A stretch of 64,000 nucleotides of DNA, taken from NCBI RefSeq assembly GCF_028640845.1, contig NC_080543.1, positions 4,971,459-5,035,458 of the forward strand, written 5' to 3'. The DNA comes from Ahaetulla prasina (lineage: Eukaryota; Chordata; Lepidosauria; Squamata; Colubridae). Positions 1-9,846 of the stretch are shown in pieces (position 1 is the stretch's first letter; every line of letters starts with the position of its first letter). The notes below the pieces were generated by a model. The model ran no database searches. It saw nothing but the letters and a program-made list of their open reading frames with translations, and was not told where the DNA came from. The position numbers and the translations under genes are program-made.

Positions 1-303
1 TTGCACATATGTGCTAGTCGTTCCTGACTCTAGGGGGCGGTGCTCATCTCCGTTTCAAAGCCGAAGAGCCAGCGCTGCCCACGTCTCCGTGGTCATGTGG
101 CCGGCATGACTCAACGCCAAAGGTGCACGGAACGCTGTTCCTTCCCACCAAGGTGGTCCCTATTTTTTCTACTTGCATTTTTACATGCTTTCGAACTGCT
201 AGGTTGTCAGAAACTGGGACAAGTAACGGGAGCTCACCCCATTACACGGCAGCACTAGGGATTCGAACCGCCGAGCTGCCGACCTTTTTATCAACAAGCT
301 CAC
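1..303 (-). mobile_element. Sauria-type tRNA-derived SINE, truncated
   Basis: This reads as the reverse complement of the complete SINE at 34245-34591. A box-B-like promoter (GGTTCGAATCC in the sense strand) lies near 253-263. The Bov-B-like tail, with its run about the CCCCCTAGAGTC motif, is at the window start and is cut by the window edge. Similarity stops at about 303, so the tRNA-like head with box A is missing. Short open frames here are SINE translations, not genes. Confidence 0.85.
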
Positions 304-469
304 ATCGATAATCCTTGACATATGACCATGATGGAGCCCAGAACTATGATCATAAATTTTTGGTCATTAATTCAGTGGCTCACCAAAAGATGGTTATAGG
401 GTGGTGGGGGGAGGTGCTCAGCCACGGAACCTCAAATCTGGGTTGTAGATACCTCATTTTGGATCCGTC

Positions 470-522
470 TTAATTTTGAACGGTTGCTAAGCAACCTGTC
501 GTAAGTGGAGGACTCCCTGTAT
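470..522 (+). mobile_element. Tigger-like MITE, 3' terminal fragment
   Basis: The segment ends with the inverted-repeat motif GGAGGACTCCCTGTA, a decayed form of the GTCGAGGACTACCTGTA terminus seen in fuller copies such as 2395-2780. The upstream half of the element cannot be followed with confidence. Confidence 0.5.
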
Positions 523-659
523 CATTGCCCCCAAAACAACAAAGATGTCATAAAATCACTTAGAAGTTGCGTTCAACCCCAAGAGGATTATTATTATTAT
601 GTTTTGTAATGATCAAGCCTTTTTCTGCAATCTGGCCAGCTTGCATTCTCAAACTAAGC

Positions 660-735
660 CAGGGGTCTCCAACCTTGGTCCCTTTAAGGCTTGTGGACTT
701 CAACTCCTTAAAGGGACCAAGGTTGGAGACCCCTG
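660..735. mobile_element. Foldback hAT-type MITE with 8-bp TSD
   Basis: The element is almost a pure palindrome. It begins CAGGGGTCTCCAACCTTGG and ends with the reverse complement. The flanks AACTAAGC (652-659) and ATCTAAGC (736-743) match at 7 of 8 bases, as expected for a hAT-type target-site duplication. It encodes nothing and would need a hAT transposase in trans. Confidence 0.85.
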
Positions 736-744
736 ATCTAAGCT

Positions 745-1028
745 ATTTCAAGGCTCCAAAGCACCTGAAGGCAGGACAAGAAGTAAGAGGTGGAAGATCA
801 TTAAAAACAGACCCAACCTAGAACTAAGGAGAAATTTCCTGACAAGTTAGAACAATTCATCAGCGGAACTCCTTGCCTCCAGAAGTTGGGGGTGCTCCAA
901 CACTGCAGGTTTTAAAAAAGAAATTGGACAACCACCGGTCTGAAATGGTTTAGGGCTTCCTGCTTGGGCAGGGGGGTTGGACTAGAAGACCTCCAAGGTC
1001 CCTTCTAACTCTTGTTATACTGATTTTA
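745..1028 (+). mobile_element. CR1 LINE 3' fragment
   Basis: The sequence covers the end of CR1 ORF2 (the region encoding an RNFLT-like stretch before the C-terminus) and the 3' UTR with its TTGGACTAGAAGACCTCCAA motif. It is out of frame and non-functional. It begins right after the foldback MITE at 660-735. Confidence 0.85.
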
Positions 1029-1036
1029 TCAAACGA

Positions 1037-1054
1037 ACCACTAGATGGCGCCAG
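1037..1054 (+). promoter_or_regulatory. CTCF-like motif
   Basis: ACCACTAGATGGCGCCAG matches the core of the vertebrate CTCF consensus (CCAC-YAG-RKGGCGC). It lies just outside the CR1 fragment. Binding is inferred from the motif only. Confidence 0.4.
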
Positions 1055-1059
1055 AGTAC

Positions 1060-1390
1060 CATCTCTCAACTCACAAGCTTGATTTTGTAAATTTCTATAT
1101 TTTTTAAAAAATTCTGTTTTAAATAAAATAAATCTTTTTTCCTTCTTCTTCTCCTCCGCTAGGTTTCTGCTCACTACGTTCCCGTATTTGGAGACGTTGC
1201 ATAATAACAAGGGGGAAATCCAAGCAAAATTAATTGGATCCCCTTTCTTGGAAAATTCCAGTGAGATATAAAACTTTCAAGGGGATTTTAGCTCAAAAAC
1301 CGTCTGTTATCTCAAGGAATGGGTCACGCCCACGACCCTCCTGTTTTATATTAGTTTATGCAGCTTCTTCCCCTTTGTTATCATCTTACG
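1060..1390. other. Non-repetitive spacer, nothing recognised
   Basis: AT-rich sequence with no family I recognise and no convincing open frame. Confidence 0.5.
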
Positions 1391-1574
1391 ATTGAATTAT
1401 AGGTTGGTGGAGTTGGAAGGGGCCACCGAGATCACTTAGTCCACCCCTCAAACGTACAGACCTCCTCTCCCAGATCTCCATTGATGGAGGACCCAACCAA
1501 TATCTGAAAGAACCTCCTTTGCTCAGTCCTGGGATTTTAATTATGATTTTACTTGGAAATTTTAATTTCTAGGT

Positions 1575-1720
1575 CAGAATTTCTCAACCTTGCCCACTTT
1601 ATGAAGTATGGACTTCAACTCCCAGAATTCCCCAGCCAGCATGGATGGATGGATGGATGGATAGGGAATTCTGGGAGTTGAAGTCCACCCTTTCTTAAAA
1701 TGGCCACGGTTGAGAAACAA
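1575..1720. mobile_element. Foldback MITE with GGAT loop
   Basis: Two inverted arms (the AACTCCCAGAATTCCC motif and its complement) flank a loop of about five ATGG/GGAT units. The termini TTCTCAACC and GGTTGAGAA are inverted. It belongs to the same broad group as 1820-1919, but the 3' end is decayed and no TSD is clear. Confidence 0.7.
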
Positions 1721-1819
1721 AGTGATTTAAAAACATGTTGAAAAACGGGACTAAATGAATTTTTCTCTGTGGACTTTTGGAAAACAAAGAAGTCGCGGAA
1801 CATTCTGGACCGTCTGAAC

Positions 1820-1919
1820 CAGGGGTCTCCAACCTTGGTCCCTTGTAAGACTTGTGGATTTCAACTCCCTGGGAGTTGAAGTCCACAAGTCTTAAAGGGA
1901 CCAAGGTTGGAGACCCCTG
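1820..1919. mobile_element. Foldback hAT-type MITE with perfect 8-bp TSD
   Basis: A 100-bp palindromic element starts CAGGGGTCTCCAACC and ends GGTTGGAGACCCCTG. It is flanked by identical GTCTGAAC duplications at 1812-1819 and 1920-1927. This is textbook hAT-style insertion of a non-autonomous element. Confidence 0.92.
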
Positions 1920-1929
1920 GTCTGAACAA

Positions 1930-2392
1930 CCATACTGTAAATTAGGAGTTCCAGCGAGGCCCAGCTTCTGGTGCGAGATGCCGTGCGTTGCCATCTCACA
2001 ACATCTGCAAGGCCTGTTAATATCCAGTTTCTAGCCAGCTTCATGTGTCCCAATGATTTCTACGACGGGTGGATCTGATCTCCCAGAATTCTCAGCGTTG
2101 GCCTTGTGGCTATGGAATTCTGGGAGTTGTAGGCCCCCTATCTGGAATTTGCATTGGAAACAGTGGTTAGAATCCACCAATGGGGATTTTTGAGTGAACT
2201 ATTAAAAAGCACCTAATAACTTCCACATTAATTCTGTTGACCAGAATTGACAGTCCGAGTCACCTGGTATGGAGCCACCCATGATGTCATTGCACATCTA
2301 TGATGTCACTGCACCCGCCATGACACCCTGGACTTCACTTGTCCTAGGTTGCATTAACGGAAGGATAAGATCAAGATCACGCAAAGTGTTAA
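1930..2392. other. Spacer with one small hairpin
   Basis: Mostly unassigned. At about 2080-2130 the arms CTCCCAGAATTC and GAATTCTGGGAG form a hairpin related to the foldback MITEs. A short direct repeat around ATGATGTCA-TTGCA is visible at 2280-2320. Confidence 0.5.
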
Positions 2393-2394
2393 TA

Positions 2395-2780
2395 TAGGTA
2401 GTCCTCGACTTACGACCCACAATTGAGCCCAACATTTTTCTGGCTAAGTGAGGCGGTTGTTAAAGTGAACGTTGCCCCGTTTTACGACCCTCCTTGCCAC
2501 TGTTCTTAAGCGAATCGCTGCAGTTGTTAAGTTAGACACACGGAGGTTAAGTGAATCCGGCTTCCCCATTGTCTTTGTCAGAACGTCGTAAAAGGAGATC
2601 GCAGGAACCCCGGGACCGACCGTCATAAATATGAGTCAGCTGCAAAGCATCTCAGTTTGGATCACGTGACCATCGGGATGCTGCAGTGGTTGTAAGCGTG
2701 AAAAACGGTCGTAAGTCACTTTTCAGCGCCGTAACTTCAAACGGTCACTAAATGAACTGTTGTAAGATGAGGACTACCTG
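2395..2780 (+). mobile_element. Tigger-like MITE, near full length
   Basis: This 386-bp element has inverted ends (AGGTAGTCCTCGACTTACG and GATGAGGACTACCTG) and no coding capacity. Relatives insert at TA. The TA at 2393-2394 could be the left duplication, but the right one is not preserved. The assignment to Tigger/pogo rests on the CAGG-type terminus, TA preference and size; a Tc1/mariner relative is possible. Confidence 0.75.
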
Positions 2781-2784
2781 TGCC

Positions 2785-3265
2785 ATTTTATAATGCCTTG
2801 ATGAGACCATACTTGGAATACGGGTCCAGTTTTGGTTGCCATTATATAATGAACATGTTTAGACGCTAGAAAGAGTGCAGAGAAGAGCAACCAAGAGGAT
2901 TAGGGGACTGGAGGCGAAAACATACAATGAAGGGTTGCAGGAATTGGGGATGTCTAATTTAATGAAAAGAAGGACTAGGGGAGACATGATAGCATCTTCC
3001 AATATGTGAGGGGCTGCTCCAGAGAAGAGAGGGTCAACCTATTCTCCAAAGCCCCTGAAGGCAGGACAATGGATGGAAACTAATCAATGAGAGAAGCAAC
3101 CTAGAACTAAGGAGGAATTTCCTGACAGAACAATTAACCAGTGGAACAGCTTGCCTCCAGAAGATGTAGGTGTTCCATCGCTGGAGGTTTTCAAAAAACA
3201 GACTGGACAACCATTTGACCAACATGATATAAAGTCTCCTGCCTTGAGCATGGGGTTAGTCTAGA
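2785..3265 (+). mobile_element. CR1 LINE 3' fragment with broken ORF2 end
   Basis: It contains the CR1 reverse-transcriptase C-terminal region (sequence encoding an ERVQRRA-like stretch) and the 3' UTR. It is interrupted by stops and indels. It is cut at 3266 by the hAT element starting at 3267. Confidence 0.8.
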
Positions 3266-3266
3266 A

Positions 3267-3966
3267 CAGCGGTTACCAACCGGTGGTCCGCGAGAAAATA
3301 TTGGTGGTCCGCAGAAAAATTGTTTGCATTTTTTATATTGCACTAAATCAGGGGTCTTCAAACTACAGTCCCTGGGCTGGATACGTGCAATGAATGCTTT
3401 TGTTGCTGCAGAGAGTCTCCCCCTTCGGGGTCTTTTTTGTGGGTTGGAGGGGGACAGAAATTCTGACTTGGGGTCTGCTTCAGCCTCCTGGTGGGGGGCT
3501 TTGGGCAAAGGCTGGAGGGAAGTGCTGCTGGTGGCGAAGAGCCGGAGAGCCTCGTTCCAGTGGGACTGCATCATGGCCTGGAACTGGCTGACCATCTCAG
3601 CCCGTTGAGCCTCCAGGCGCCGGTACCTGGCCTTGCACTCCCCGCAGGTCTTCCCTCTGCTTGGAAAGCCTATGCTCCTAGTCCTCAGTGAGGTGCTTCT
3701 GCTGAGCCTCCTCAGTCAGATCCAATTTGAACTAAGCTGTTTTGCCAATTCTCTCGTGGTGGCTGCTTAGCTTAGAGAGGAGGGGCAAGTAGAGGCTGGT
3801 GAGGCGCCCCTTGATGTGAGTGACATCGAGTTGGCCACGCCCACCCAGTCACATGACCATCTAGCCACGCCTACCCAGCTGGTCATTAAGCAGATCTTAT
3901 TAAATCCGTGGGATTTAAAATTATGAATTTAGTGGTCCCTGAGGTCCGAAAGGTTGGGGACCCCTG
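3267..3966. mobile_element. hAT-type MITE carrying extra sequence
   Basis: The ends CAGCGGTTACCAACC and GGTTGGGGACCCCTG are inverted. The flanks GTCTAGAA and GAATAGAA match at 6 of 8 bases. A second hAT-type terminus (CAGGGGTCTTCAAAC) begins inside at 3349 but has no matching right end. The interior holds the unassigned open frame described next. Confidence 0.65.
3357..3780 (-). pseudogene. Unrecognised coding-like segment inside a hAT MITE
   Basis: On the minus strand a frame stays open through about 3780 to 3191. It encodes a basic, helix-prone stretch around RYRRLEAQRAEMVSQFQAMM, then a proline-rich part, after a possible Cys pair (CGEC). The compositional bias looks more like a captured exon or a transposase remnant than random sequence. 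There is no start, stop or splice site I can defend, and I do not recognise the family. Confidence 0.3.
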
Positions 3967-4530
3967 GAATAGAATAGAATACATTACAATACAATACAAT
4001 ACAATACAGAATGAATAGAAAACAATACAATACAATACAATACAATACAAAATGAATAGAATAAAATAGAATAGAATAGAATAGAATAGAACAGAACAGA
4101 ACAGAACAGAACAGAATAGAATAGAACAGACTAGGATAAGGTAGGGTAGAATAGAATAGAATAGAATAGAATAGAATAGAATAGAATAGAATAGAATAGA
4201 ATAGAATAGAATAGAATAGAATAGAATAGAATACAATACAATACAATACAATACAATACAATACAATACAATACAATACAATACAAAATGAATAGAATAA
4301 AATAGAATAGAATAGAATAGAACAGAACAGAACAGAATAGAATAGAACAGACTAGGATAAGGTAGGGTAGAATAGAATAGAATAGAATAGAATAGAATAG
4401 AATAGAATACAATACAATAGAATACAATACAATACAATACAATACAATACAATACAATACAATACAATACAATACAATACAGAATGAATAGAATAGAGTA
4501 GAGTAGAGTAGAGTAGAATAGAATAGAATA
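3967..4530 (-). repeat. (AATAG)n/(AATAC)n microsatellite
   Basis: Blocks of AATAG, AATAC and AACAG pentamers make up this tract. On the minus strand it reads (CTATT)n following the LINE 3' end at 4530-4605, so it is probably that element's expanded tail. The long minus-strand open frames here encode only YSILF-type low-complexity peptides. Confidence 0.95.
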
Positions 4531-4605
4531 GAATAATAACTTTATTGTCACTTTGTACACTAATCGGCATACATTAAAATGAAATTTCGTTGCATACAGC
4601 TACTA
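4530..4605 (-). mobile_element. LINE 3' end joined to pentanucleotide tail
   Basis: In minus orientation the sequence ends with a GACAATAAAGTTATTATTCT-like motif, directly followed by the (ATTCT)n tract. The form resembles CR1/L3-type 3' ends elsewhere in the window, but the body differs from that at 32942-33232. Confidence 0.55.
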
Positions 4606-4611
4606 ACAAGC

Positions 4612-4766
4612 TACTAAGTTAAGTTACTAACTTAAACAATTGCAGTGATTCACTTAACACCTGTGGCAAGAAAGGCTATGAATGGGGCAAAATTCATTTA
4701 ACAAACGTCTCACTTAGTAACAGAAATTTTGTCCGAAATTGCAATCGTAAGCCGACGTCCACCTAA
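4612..4766 (-). mobile_element. Tigger-like MITE fragment
   Basis: Recognisable internal blocks (GTGGCAAGAAAGG, TTAGTAACAGAAATTTTG) are in the order of the reverse-complemented family. The terminal repeat is decayed. Confidence 0.65.
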
Positions 4767-4787
4767 ACTGAGTGGGAAGACCTTATA

Positions 4788-4793
4788 TCATTT

Positions 4794-4892
<99 letters not shown>
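4788..4892. repeat. (TTTA)n microsatellite
   Basis: A long uninterrupted TTTA array abuts the 3' end of the minus-strand L2 LINE that follows, so it is probably an expanded L2 tail. Confidence 0.95.
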
Positions 4893-5111
4893 TTATTTCA
4901 ATTTTTATACCGCCCTTCTCCCGAAGGACTCAGGGCGGTTTACAGCCAAGTAAAAAAAATAATACAAAAATTAAGAACAATTTTAAGAAACTAATTTAAA
5001 TTGGCCGAAATGCTAAAAATCTACTAAAACCCCATTAAAAACTAATTAAGACTGTTAAAAAACTATTAGGCCAGTCCTGCCCGGTGAAATAAAAGAGTCT
5101 TCAGCTCACGC

Positions 5112-5390
5112 CGTGGTGGCTCAGGTTGTAAGATAGCCTGTTATTAAAACACAGCAGCCTGCAATTACTGCAGGCTCGAGTCCCACCAGGCCCAAGGTTG
5201 ACCCAGCCTTCCATCCTTTATAAGGTAGGTAAAATGAGGACCCAGATTGTTGGGGGGGCAATAAGTTGACTTTGTATATAAATATACAAATAGAATGAGA
5301 CTATTGCCTTACACACTGTAAGCCGCCCTGAGTCTTCGGAGAAGGGCGGGATATAAATGTAAATAAAAAAGAAAAAAAATGGAAAAAAAA
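5112..5390 (+). mobile_element. tRNA-derived SINE with L2-type tail (copy 1)
   Basis: It has a tRNA-like head with a box-B-like GCTCGAGTCCCACC and a middle body (CCTTTATAAGGTAGGTAAAA). Its 3' end, GTAAGCCGCCCTGAGTCTTC, shares the L2 terminal hairpin, and an A-rich tail follows. The first few bases of the head present in copy 2 are missing. Confidence 0.85.
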
Positions 5391-5471
5391 AGAAACTAAT
5401 TTAAATTGGCCGAAATGCTAAAAATCTACTAAAACCCCATTAAAAACTAATTAAAACTGTTAAAAAACTAT

Positions 5472-5745
5472 ATGGGCCTCTGGTGGCTCAACAGGCTAAT
5501 GCAGCCTGTTATTAACAGCAACTGCCTGCAATATTGCAGGTTCAAGTCCCACCAGGCCCAAGGTTGACTCAGCCTTCCATCCTTTATAAGGTAGGTAAAA
5601 TGAGGACCCAAATTGTTGGGGGGCAATAAGTTGACTTTGTATATAGTATACAAATGGATGAAGACTATTGCCTGGCATAGTGTAAGCCGCCCTGAGTCTT
5701 CGGAGAAGGGCGGGATATAAATGCAAATAAAAATTTAAAAAATTA
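5472..5745 (+). mobile_element. tRNA-derived SINE with L2-type tail (copy 2)
   Basis: This is a complete copy. Head GGGCCTCTGGTGGCTCAAC, box B GGTTCAAGTCCC near 5540 and the L2-like end GCCGCCCTGAGTCTTCGG are all present. It lies inside L2 3' UTR sequence. Confidence 0.88.
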
Positions 5746-5750
5746 AAAAA

Positions 5751-5951
5751 TTAGCCCAGTCCTGCCCGGTGAAATAAAAGAGTCTTCAGCTCACGCCGGA
5801 AGGCCCGGAAGTCAGGGAATTGGCGCAACATTGGAGGTAGTTCGTTCCAGAGGGCTGGGGCCCCCACAGAGAAGGCCCTCCTCCTGGGGGTCGCCAGCCG
5901 ACATTGTCTGGCCGACGGCACCCTGACGAGGCCCTCTCTGTGGGAGCGCAC
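5751..5951 (-). pseudogene. L2 LINE ORF2 C-terminal fragment
   Basis: The minus-strand frame of 66 codons includes WNELPPMLRQ and a terminal FRRELKTLLFH. These match the layout of the L2 reverse transcriptase tail also seen at 26960-27320. The rest of the enzyme is absent. Confidence 0.75.
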
Positions 5952-5984
5952 TGGTCGAGGTGGCAGCAGGCGGTCCCGTAAATA

Positions 5985-6120
5985 TCATATCTGACAAATG
6001 GTTCTCCAATCTCTTCTTCAAAACCTCCAGTGATTGGAGCAGCCACAACCTCTGGAGGCAAAGTTGTTACACTTGATTAATTGTTCTCACTGTCCGGAAA
6101 TTTCTCCTTCATGGAAAACA
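5985..6120 (-). mobile_element. CR1 LINE fragment
   Basis: Reverse-complement CR1 3' region with the CTCCAGTGATTGGAGCAGCC and GGAAATTTCTCCTTC motifs, joined directly to the end of the L2 fragment. Confidence 0.75.
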
Positions 6121-6345
6121 ACTTTTGTTCCTCTCTGGTATGGCCGTTGGACGCCGAACATTTCAGAGTCCAATCCAGATGGGACCGGATGATATTACTG
6201 ACCGATGTTGACGTAACCAGGAGAGTGAAGCGTTATGGAACCATGGATGGATGATGTTCTATATGGAGTACATCCATGACGTGCACGGATGATGTGCAGA
6301 GAGCCAGAAAGGGCATTCTTGGAGTCTTATTATGCTGGCCGAATC

Positions 6346-6890
6346 ATTGTATAGAATTGAATTTTTTTTTATTGGCCAAGTGTGATTGGAAACACAAGGA
6401 ATTTGTCTTGGTGCAAATGCTCTCAGTGTACATAAAAGAAAAGATACGTTCATCAAGGTACAACATTTACAACACAATTGATGGTCAATATATCAATATA
6501 AATCATAAGGATTGCCAGCAACAAAGTTACAGTCATACAGTCATAAGTGGAAAGAGATTGGTGATGGGAACTATGAGAAGATTAATAGTAGTGCAGATTC
6601 AGTAAATAGTTTTACAGTGTTGAGGGAATTATTTGTGTAGCAGAGTGATGGCCTTCAGGAAAAAACTGTTCTTGTGTCTAGTTGTTCTGGTGTGCAGTGC
6701 TCTGTAGCGTCGTTTTGAGGGTAGGAGTTGAAACAGTTTATGTCCAGGATGCGAGGGATCTGCAAATATTTTCACGGCCCTCTTCTTGATTCGTGCAGTA
6801 TACAGGTCCTCAATGGAAGGCAGGTTGGTAGCAATTATTTTTTCTGCAGTTCTAATTATCCTCTGAAGTATTGTAGCCTGACTTCAATAA
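6346..6890 (-). mobile_element. CR1/L3-like LINE 3' end
   Basis: In minus orientation it runs from the end of ORF2 (about 6640-6890) through the 3' UTR to CCAATCACACTTGGCCAATA. It is close kin to 32942-33682 and 36378-36712. Here the tail is a T-run rather than a long ATTCT array. Confidence 0.82.
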
Positions 6891-6955
6891 TAATAATAAT
6901 AAGAAGAAGAAGCAGAAGAAGAGGAAGAGGAAGAGGAAGAGGAAGAGGAAGAGGA

Positions 6956-6986
<31 letters not shown>

Positions 6987-7032
6987 GAAGAGGAAGAGGA
7001 AGAGGAAGAGGAAGAGGAAGAAGAAGAATCCC
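6886..7032. repeat. (AAT)n, (AAG)n and (GGAAGA)n purine tract
   Basis: Simple repeats directly beside the CR1/L3 fragment. The serine-rich and arginine/glycine-rich frames are repeat translations. Confidence 0.95.
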
Positions 7033-7334
7033 TCTGCCGATTCCAGAGTGTGTCCGGGGCTTCGGTTTCTAGGGAAAAAAAAAAATCTGGCAAAATCCAC
7101 CCCCCACCACCACCCATGTCTACAAACGGAGAGCGAGGAAGCGAGATTGTCAATCCAGGGGGTGCAAAATCGCACACCTATCGAAGGTGACCAAGAGCGA
7201 TGCTGGGGGAATTGGGATGTTGAAGGTCTGCGGGAGAGAAGTATTTCCATCCTAGGTGGAAATTAGAAGACCTTAGATGAAAAGGAAAGAAAAAGGATAT
7301 TGGAAAATCAGAAATGGGTTTTAACATAATTTTA

Positions 7335-7494
7335 CCATCGGTTCGCCACGCACCAAAAATGTGAGTGTGCGCGCTTTCCGCGTACGTGCACGGCCTTCCT
7401 GGTGCTAGGATAGCATAGCACCAGGGCATGTGAGCTGGCCCACCCATAGGTCACCAGTACCAGTTCGCCAGAACTGGTCGGAACCAGCTGTTAA
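7335..7494. mobile_element. hAT-like MITE remnant
   Basis: It contains paired CGGTTCGCC and GGTCGGAACCAG-type elements typical of the ACCGGTTC-bearing hAT MITEs at 19749 and 21494. Termini and TSD are not clear. Confidence 0.45.
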
Positions 7495-7607
7495 CAGGGG
7501 TCTCCAACCTTGGCAACTTTAAGCCTGGCGGACTTCAACTCCCAGAATCCGGAATTCTGGGAGTTGAAGCCCTCCAGGCTTAAAGTTGCCAAGGTTGGAG
7601 ACCCCTG
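7495..7607. mobile_element. Foldback hAT-type MITE
   Basis: Inverted arms CAGGGGTCTCCAACCTTGGC and complement enclose AACTCCCAGAAT and its inversion. No good 8-bp duplication is visible. Confidence 0.82.
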
Positions 7608-7654
7608 CTCTAAAATAATATTAACCAGCTAGGTAGATCATAAGATTTATCATC

Positions 7655-7735
7655 ATAAGTAACGTCTGAGTTACTTTGGCCATGTGATGCGTGCAAATTC
7701 ATGGGAGAAGCCGACGGTGCTAGGAATGGTTAGAT
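7655..7735 (+). mobile_element. Bov-B LINE ORF2 fragment
   Basis: A short frame encodes YFGHVMRANSWEKP followed by a TVLGMV-like stretch, the same motif order as the RTE/Bov-B C-terminus at 28860-29140. Only about 80 bp remain. Confidence 0.55.
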
Positions 7736-7785
7736 GACCATGGTGGCCAAAACTACATCTGGTTTCGGCCACCACGATATGAAAA

Positions 7786-8240
7786 AGGTATAGAGACTCT
7801 ACAAAGAGTGCAGAGAAGAGCAACCAAGAGGATTAGGGGACTGGAGGCTAAAACACATGAAGAACGGTTGCAGGAACTGGGTATGTCTAGTTGAACGAAA
7901 AGAAGGACTAGGGGAGACATGATAGCTGTGTTCCAATATCTCAGGGGTTGCCACAAAGAAGAGGGAGTCGGGCTGTTCTCCAAAGCACCTGAGGGTAGAA
8001 CAAGAAGCAACGGGTGGAAACTAATCAAGGAAGCAAGTTAGAACTAAGGAGAAATTTCCTGACAGTGAGAACAATTAACCAGTGGAATAACTTGACTCCA
8101 GAAGTTGTGGTTGTCCATCACTGGAGGCTTCAAAGAAGAGATTGGAGAGCCATTTGTCGGGAATGGTTTAAGGTCTCCTGCTTGAGCAGTGGGTTGGACT
8201 AGAAGACCTCCAAGGTCCCTTCCATTATTCTGTTATTCAG
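7786..8240 (+). mobile_element. CR1 LINE 3' fragment
   Basis: Continuous CR1 sequence from the ORF2 end ([13 protein letters not shown] region, degraded) through the 3' UTR to TTGGACTAGAAGACCTCCAA. Frameshifts are present. Confidence 0.85.
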
Positions 8241-8344
8241 CTTTGGCCTTTCCAGCGGTCCAGGGAAGGAATACATGTTTGAAAGAGAAATTTGACGACG
8301 TTTTTCCCACAGCAGAGAAAACTGAAAGGATATTTAATTTTTTA

Positions 8345-9268
8345 AAATTTTTATTTATCTATTTATTTTGTCGCACCTTTATTATTGTTATAGATAACTC
8401 ATGGTGGTGAATAGACCTAACACTCCTTCGTCCTCCTGTTTTCCCCACAAGAACCCTGTGAGGTGGGTTGGGCTGAGAGAAAGAGACTGGCCCAAAGTCA
8501 CCCAGCCAGCTTTGATGCCTATGGCAGGATTAGAACTCACCATCACCTGGTGATTGGCCCAAAGTCACCCAGTCAGCTTCCATGTCTAAGGCGGGACTAG
8601 AACTCACTGTCTCCTGGTGATTGGCCCAAAGTCACCCATCCAGCTTCCATGTCTAAGGTAGAACTAGAACTCACCGTCTCCTGGTGATTGGCCCAAAGTC
8701 ACCCAGTCAGCTTCCATGTCTAAGGTGGGACTAGAACTCACAGTCTCCTGGTGATTGGCCCAAAGTCACCCAGTCAGCTTCCATGTCTAAGGCGGGACTA
8801 GAACTCACAGTCTCCTGGTGATTGGCCCAAAGTCACCCATCCAGCTTCCATGTCTAAGGTGGGACTAGAACTCACAGTCTCCTGGTGATTGGCCCAAAGT
8901 CATCCATCCAGTTTCCATGTCTAAGGTAGAACTAGAACTCACCATCTCCTGGTGATTGGCCCAAAGTCACCCAGTTGGCTTTCATGCCTAAGGTGGGACT
9001 AGACCTCACAGTCTCCTGGTGATTGGCCCAAAGTCATCCATCTAGTTTCCATGTCTAAGGTAGAACTAGAACTCACAGTTTCCTGGTGTTTGGCCCAAAG
9101 TCACCCAGTCAGCTTCCATGTTTAAGGCGGGACTAGATCTCACAGTCTCCTGGTGATTGGCCCAAAGTCATCCATCCAGTTTCCATGTCTAAGGTAGAAC
9201 TAGAACTCACCGTCTCCTGGTGATTGGCCCAAAGTCACCCAGTCAGCTTTCATGACTAAGGTGGCATA
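8345..9268 (-). repeat. 67-bp minisatellite derived from a tRNA-type SINE body
   Basis: About eleven units of 67 bp (TTGGCCCAAAGTCACCCAG ... GGACTAGAACTCAC) lie in reverse orientation. They follow a single-copy SINE body (AACCCTGTGAGGTGGGTTGG) at 8450. The GGTGACTTTGGGCCA part resembles the core of CORE/MIR-like SINEs. Units differ by single changes. No tRNA head is left at the right end. Confidence 0.85.
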
Positions 9269-9269
9269 G

Positions 9270-9845
9270 TGTGTATCATTATGCAACACACATTAAAAAC
9301 CAGGCAGAGCTTCAATTGTATTATGACTCTTAACATTTTTGATCTACATTTTTCAGACAGAACCTGGAGGCTCCTCTGTTAGAGTTGCTTTAGCGGATCC
9401 TGTCCTGAGGCTGGGTTGGATGACCTCTAAAGACCCTTCAGTTCTCTAATTCTCATCCTCGGAGGTTGTACGGCGTCCACAACCGCCACACACACACACC
9501 CAAAACCCACCTCGAAGCACAATTTTTCTCAGCGACAATGATCGGCATTTTGGATCACAATGCAGCAGCTGGGGGCACAGCCCTAGATTTCTCCCAGATG
9601 TCGAGGGAGGTGGAGGGGGCTTGGGTTTTATTTTTTATTTTATTTTTTTTTTAGGTAAAGAAGAAGGAAAAAAAAGAAAAAGGAAAGCGCCTGAAAGCAG
9701 GCTGGAAACCGAGGGTCAGCAGAGATAAAAATTTATGGATCGAATCAACGAGCTGGGCTGTTGCATGGGGAACGAAGGGATGCGATAAATATTCCCGGCA
9801 ATGTTAAACTTCTGGGTTGCTCGCTCTGTGAATCCCATCTGGGTA
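9270..9845. other. Spacer, mostly unassigned
   Basis: A CR1-like scrap occurs near 9400-9440. An A/T run at 9630-9690 could be a decayed LINE tail. No gene is visible. Confidence 0.4.
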
Positions 9846-9846
9846 T

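Larger units (their letters stand above)
4893..5984 (-). mobile_element. L2-like LINE 3' end, split by two SINEs
   Basis: Three L2 pieces (4893-5111, about 5391-5471 and 5749-5984) lie in minus orientation around two SINEs. The 3' terminus is the CCGCCCTGAGTCCTTCGGGAG-type hairpin followed by an A/T-rich tail. A segment of about 80 bp (AATTTAAATTGGCCGAAATG region) occurs twice, at 4985-5065 and 5391-5471. Insertion alone therefore cannot explain the order. Confidence 0.8.

Noticed and set aside
3886..4560. 224-codon minus-strand frame
   Set aside because: Low-complexity translation of the AATAG/AATAC microsatellite.
8450..9268. CRISPR-like or VNTR gene array
   Set aside because: 67-bp units abut without spacers and match a SINE body.
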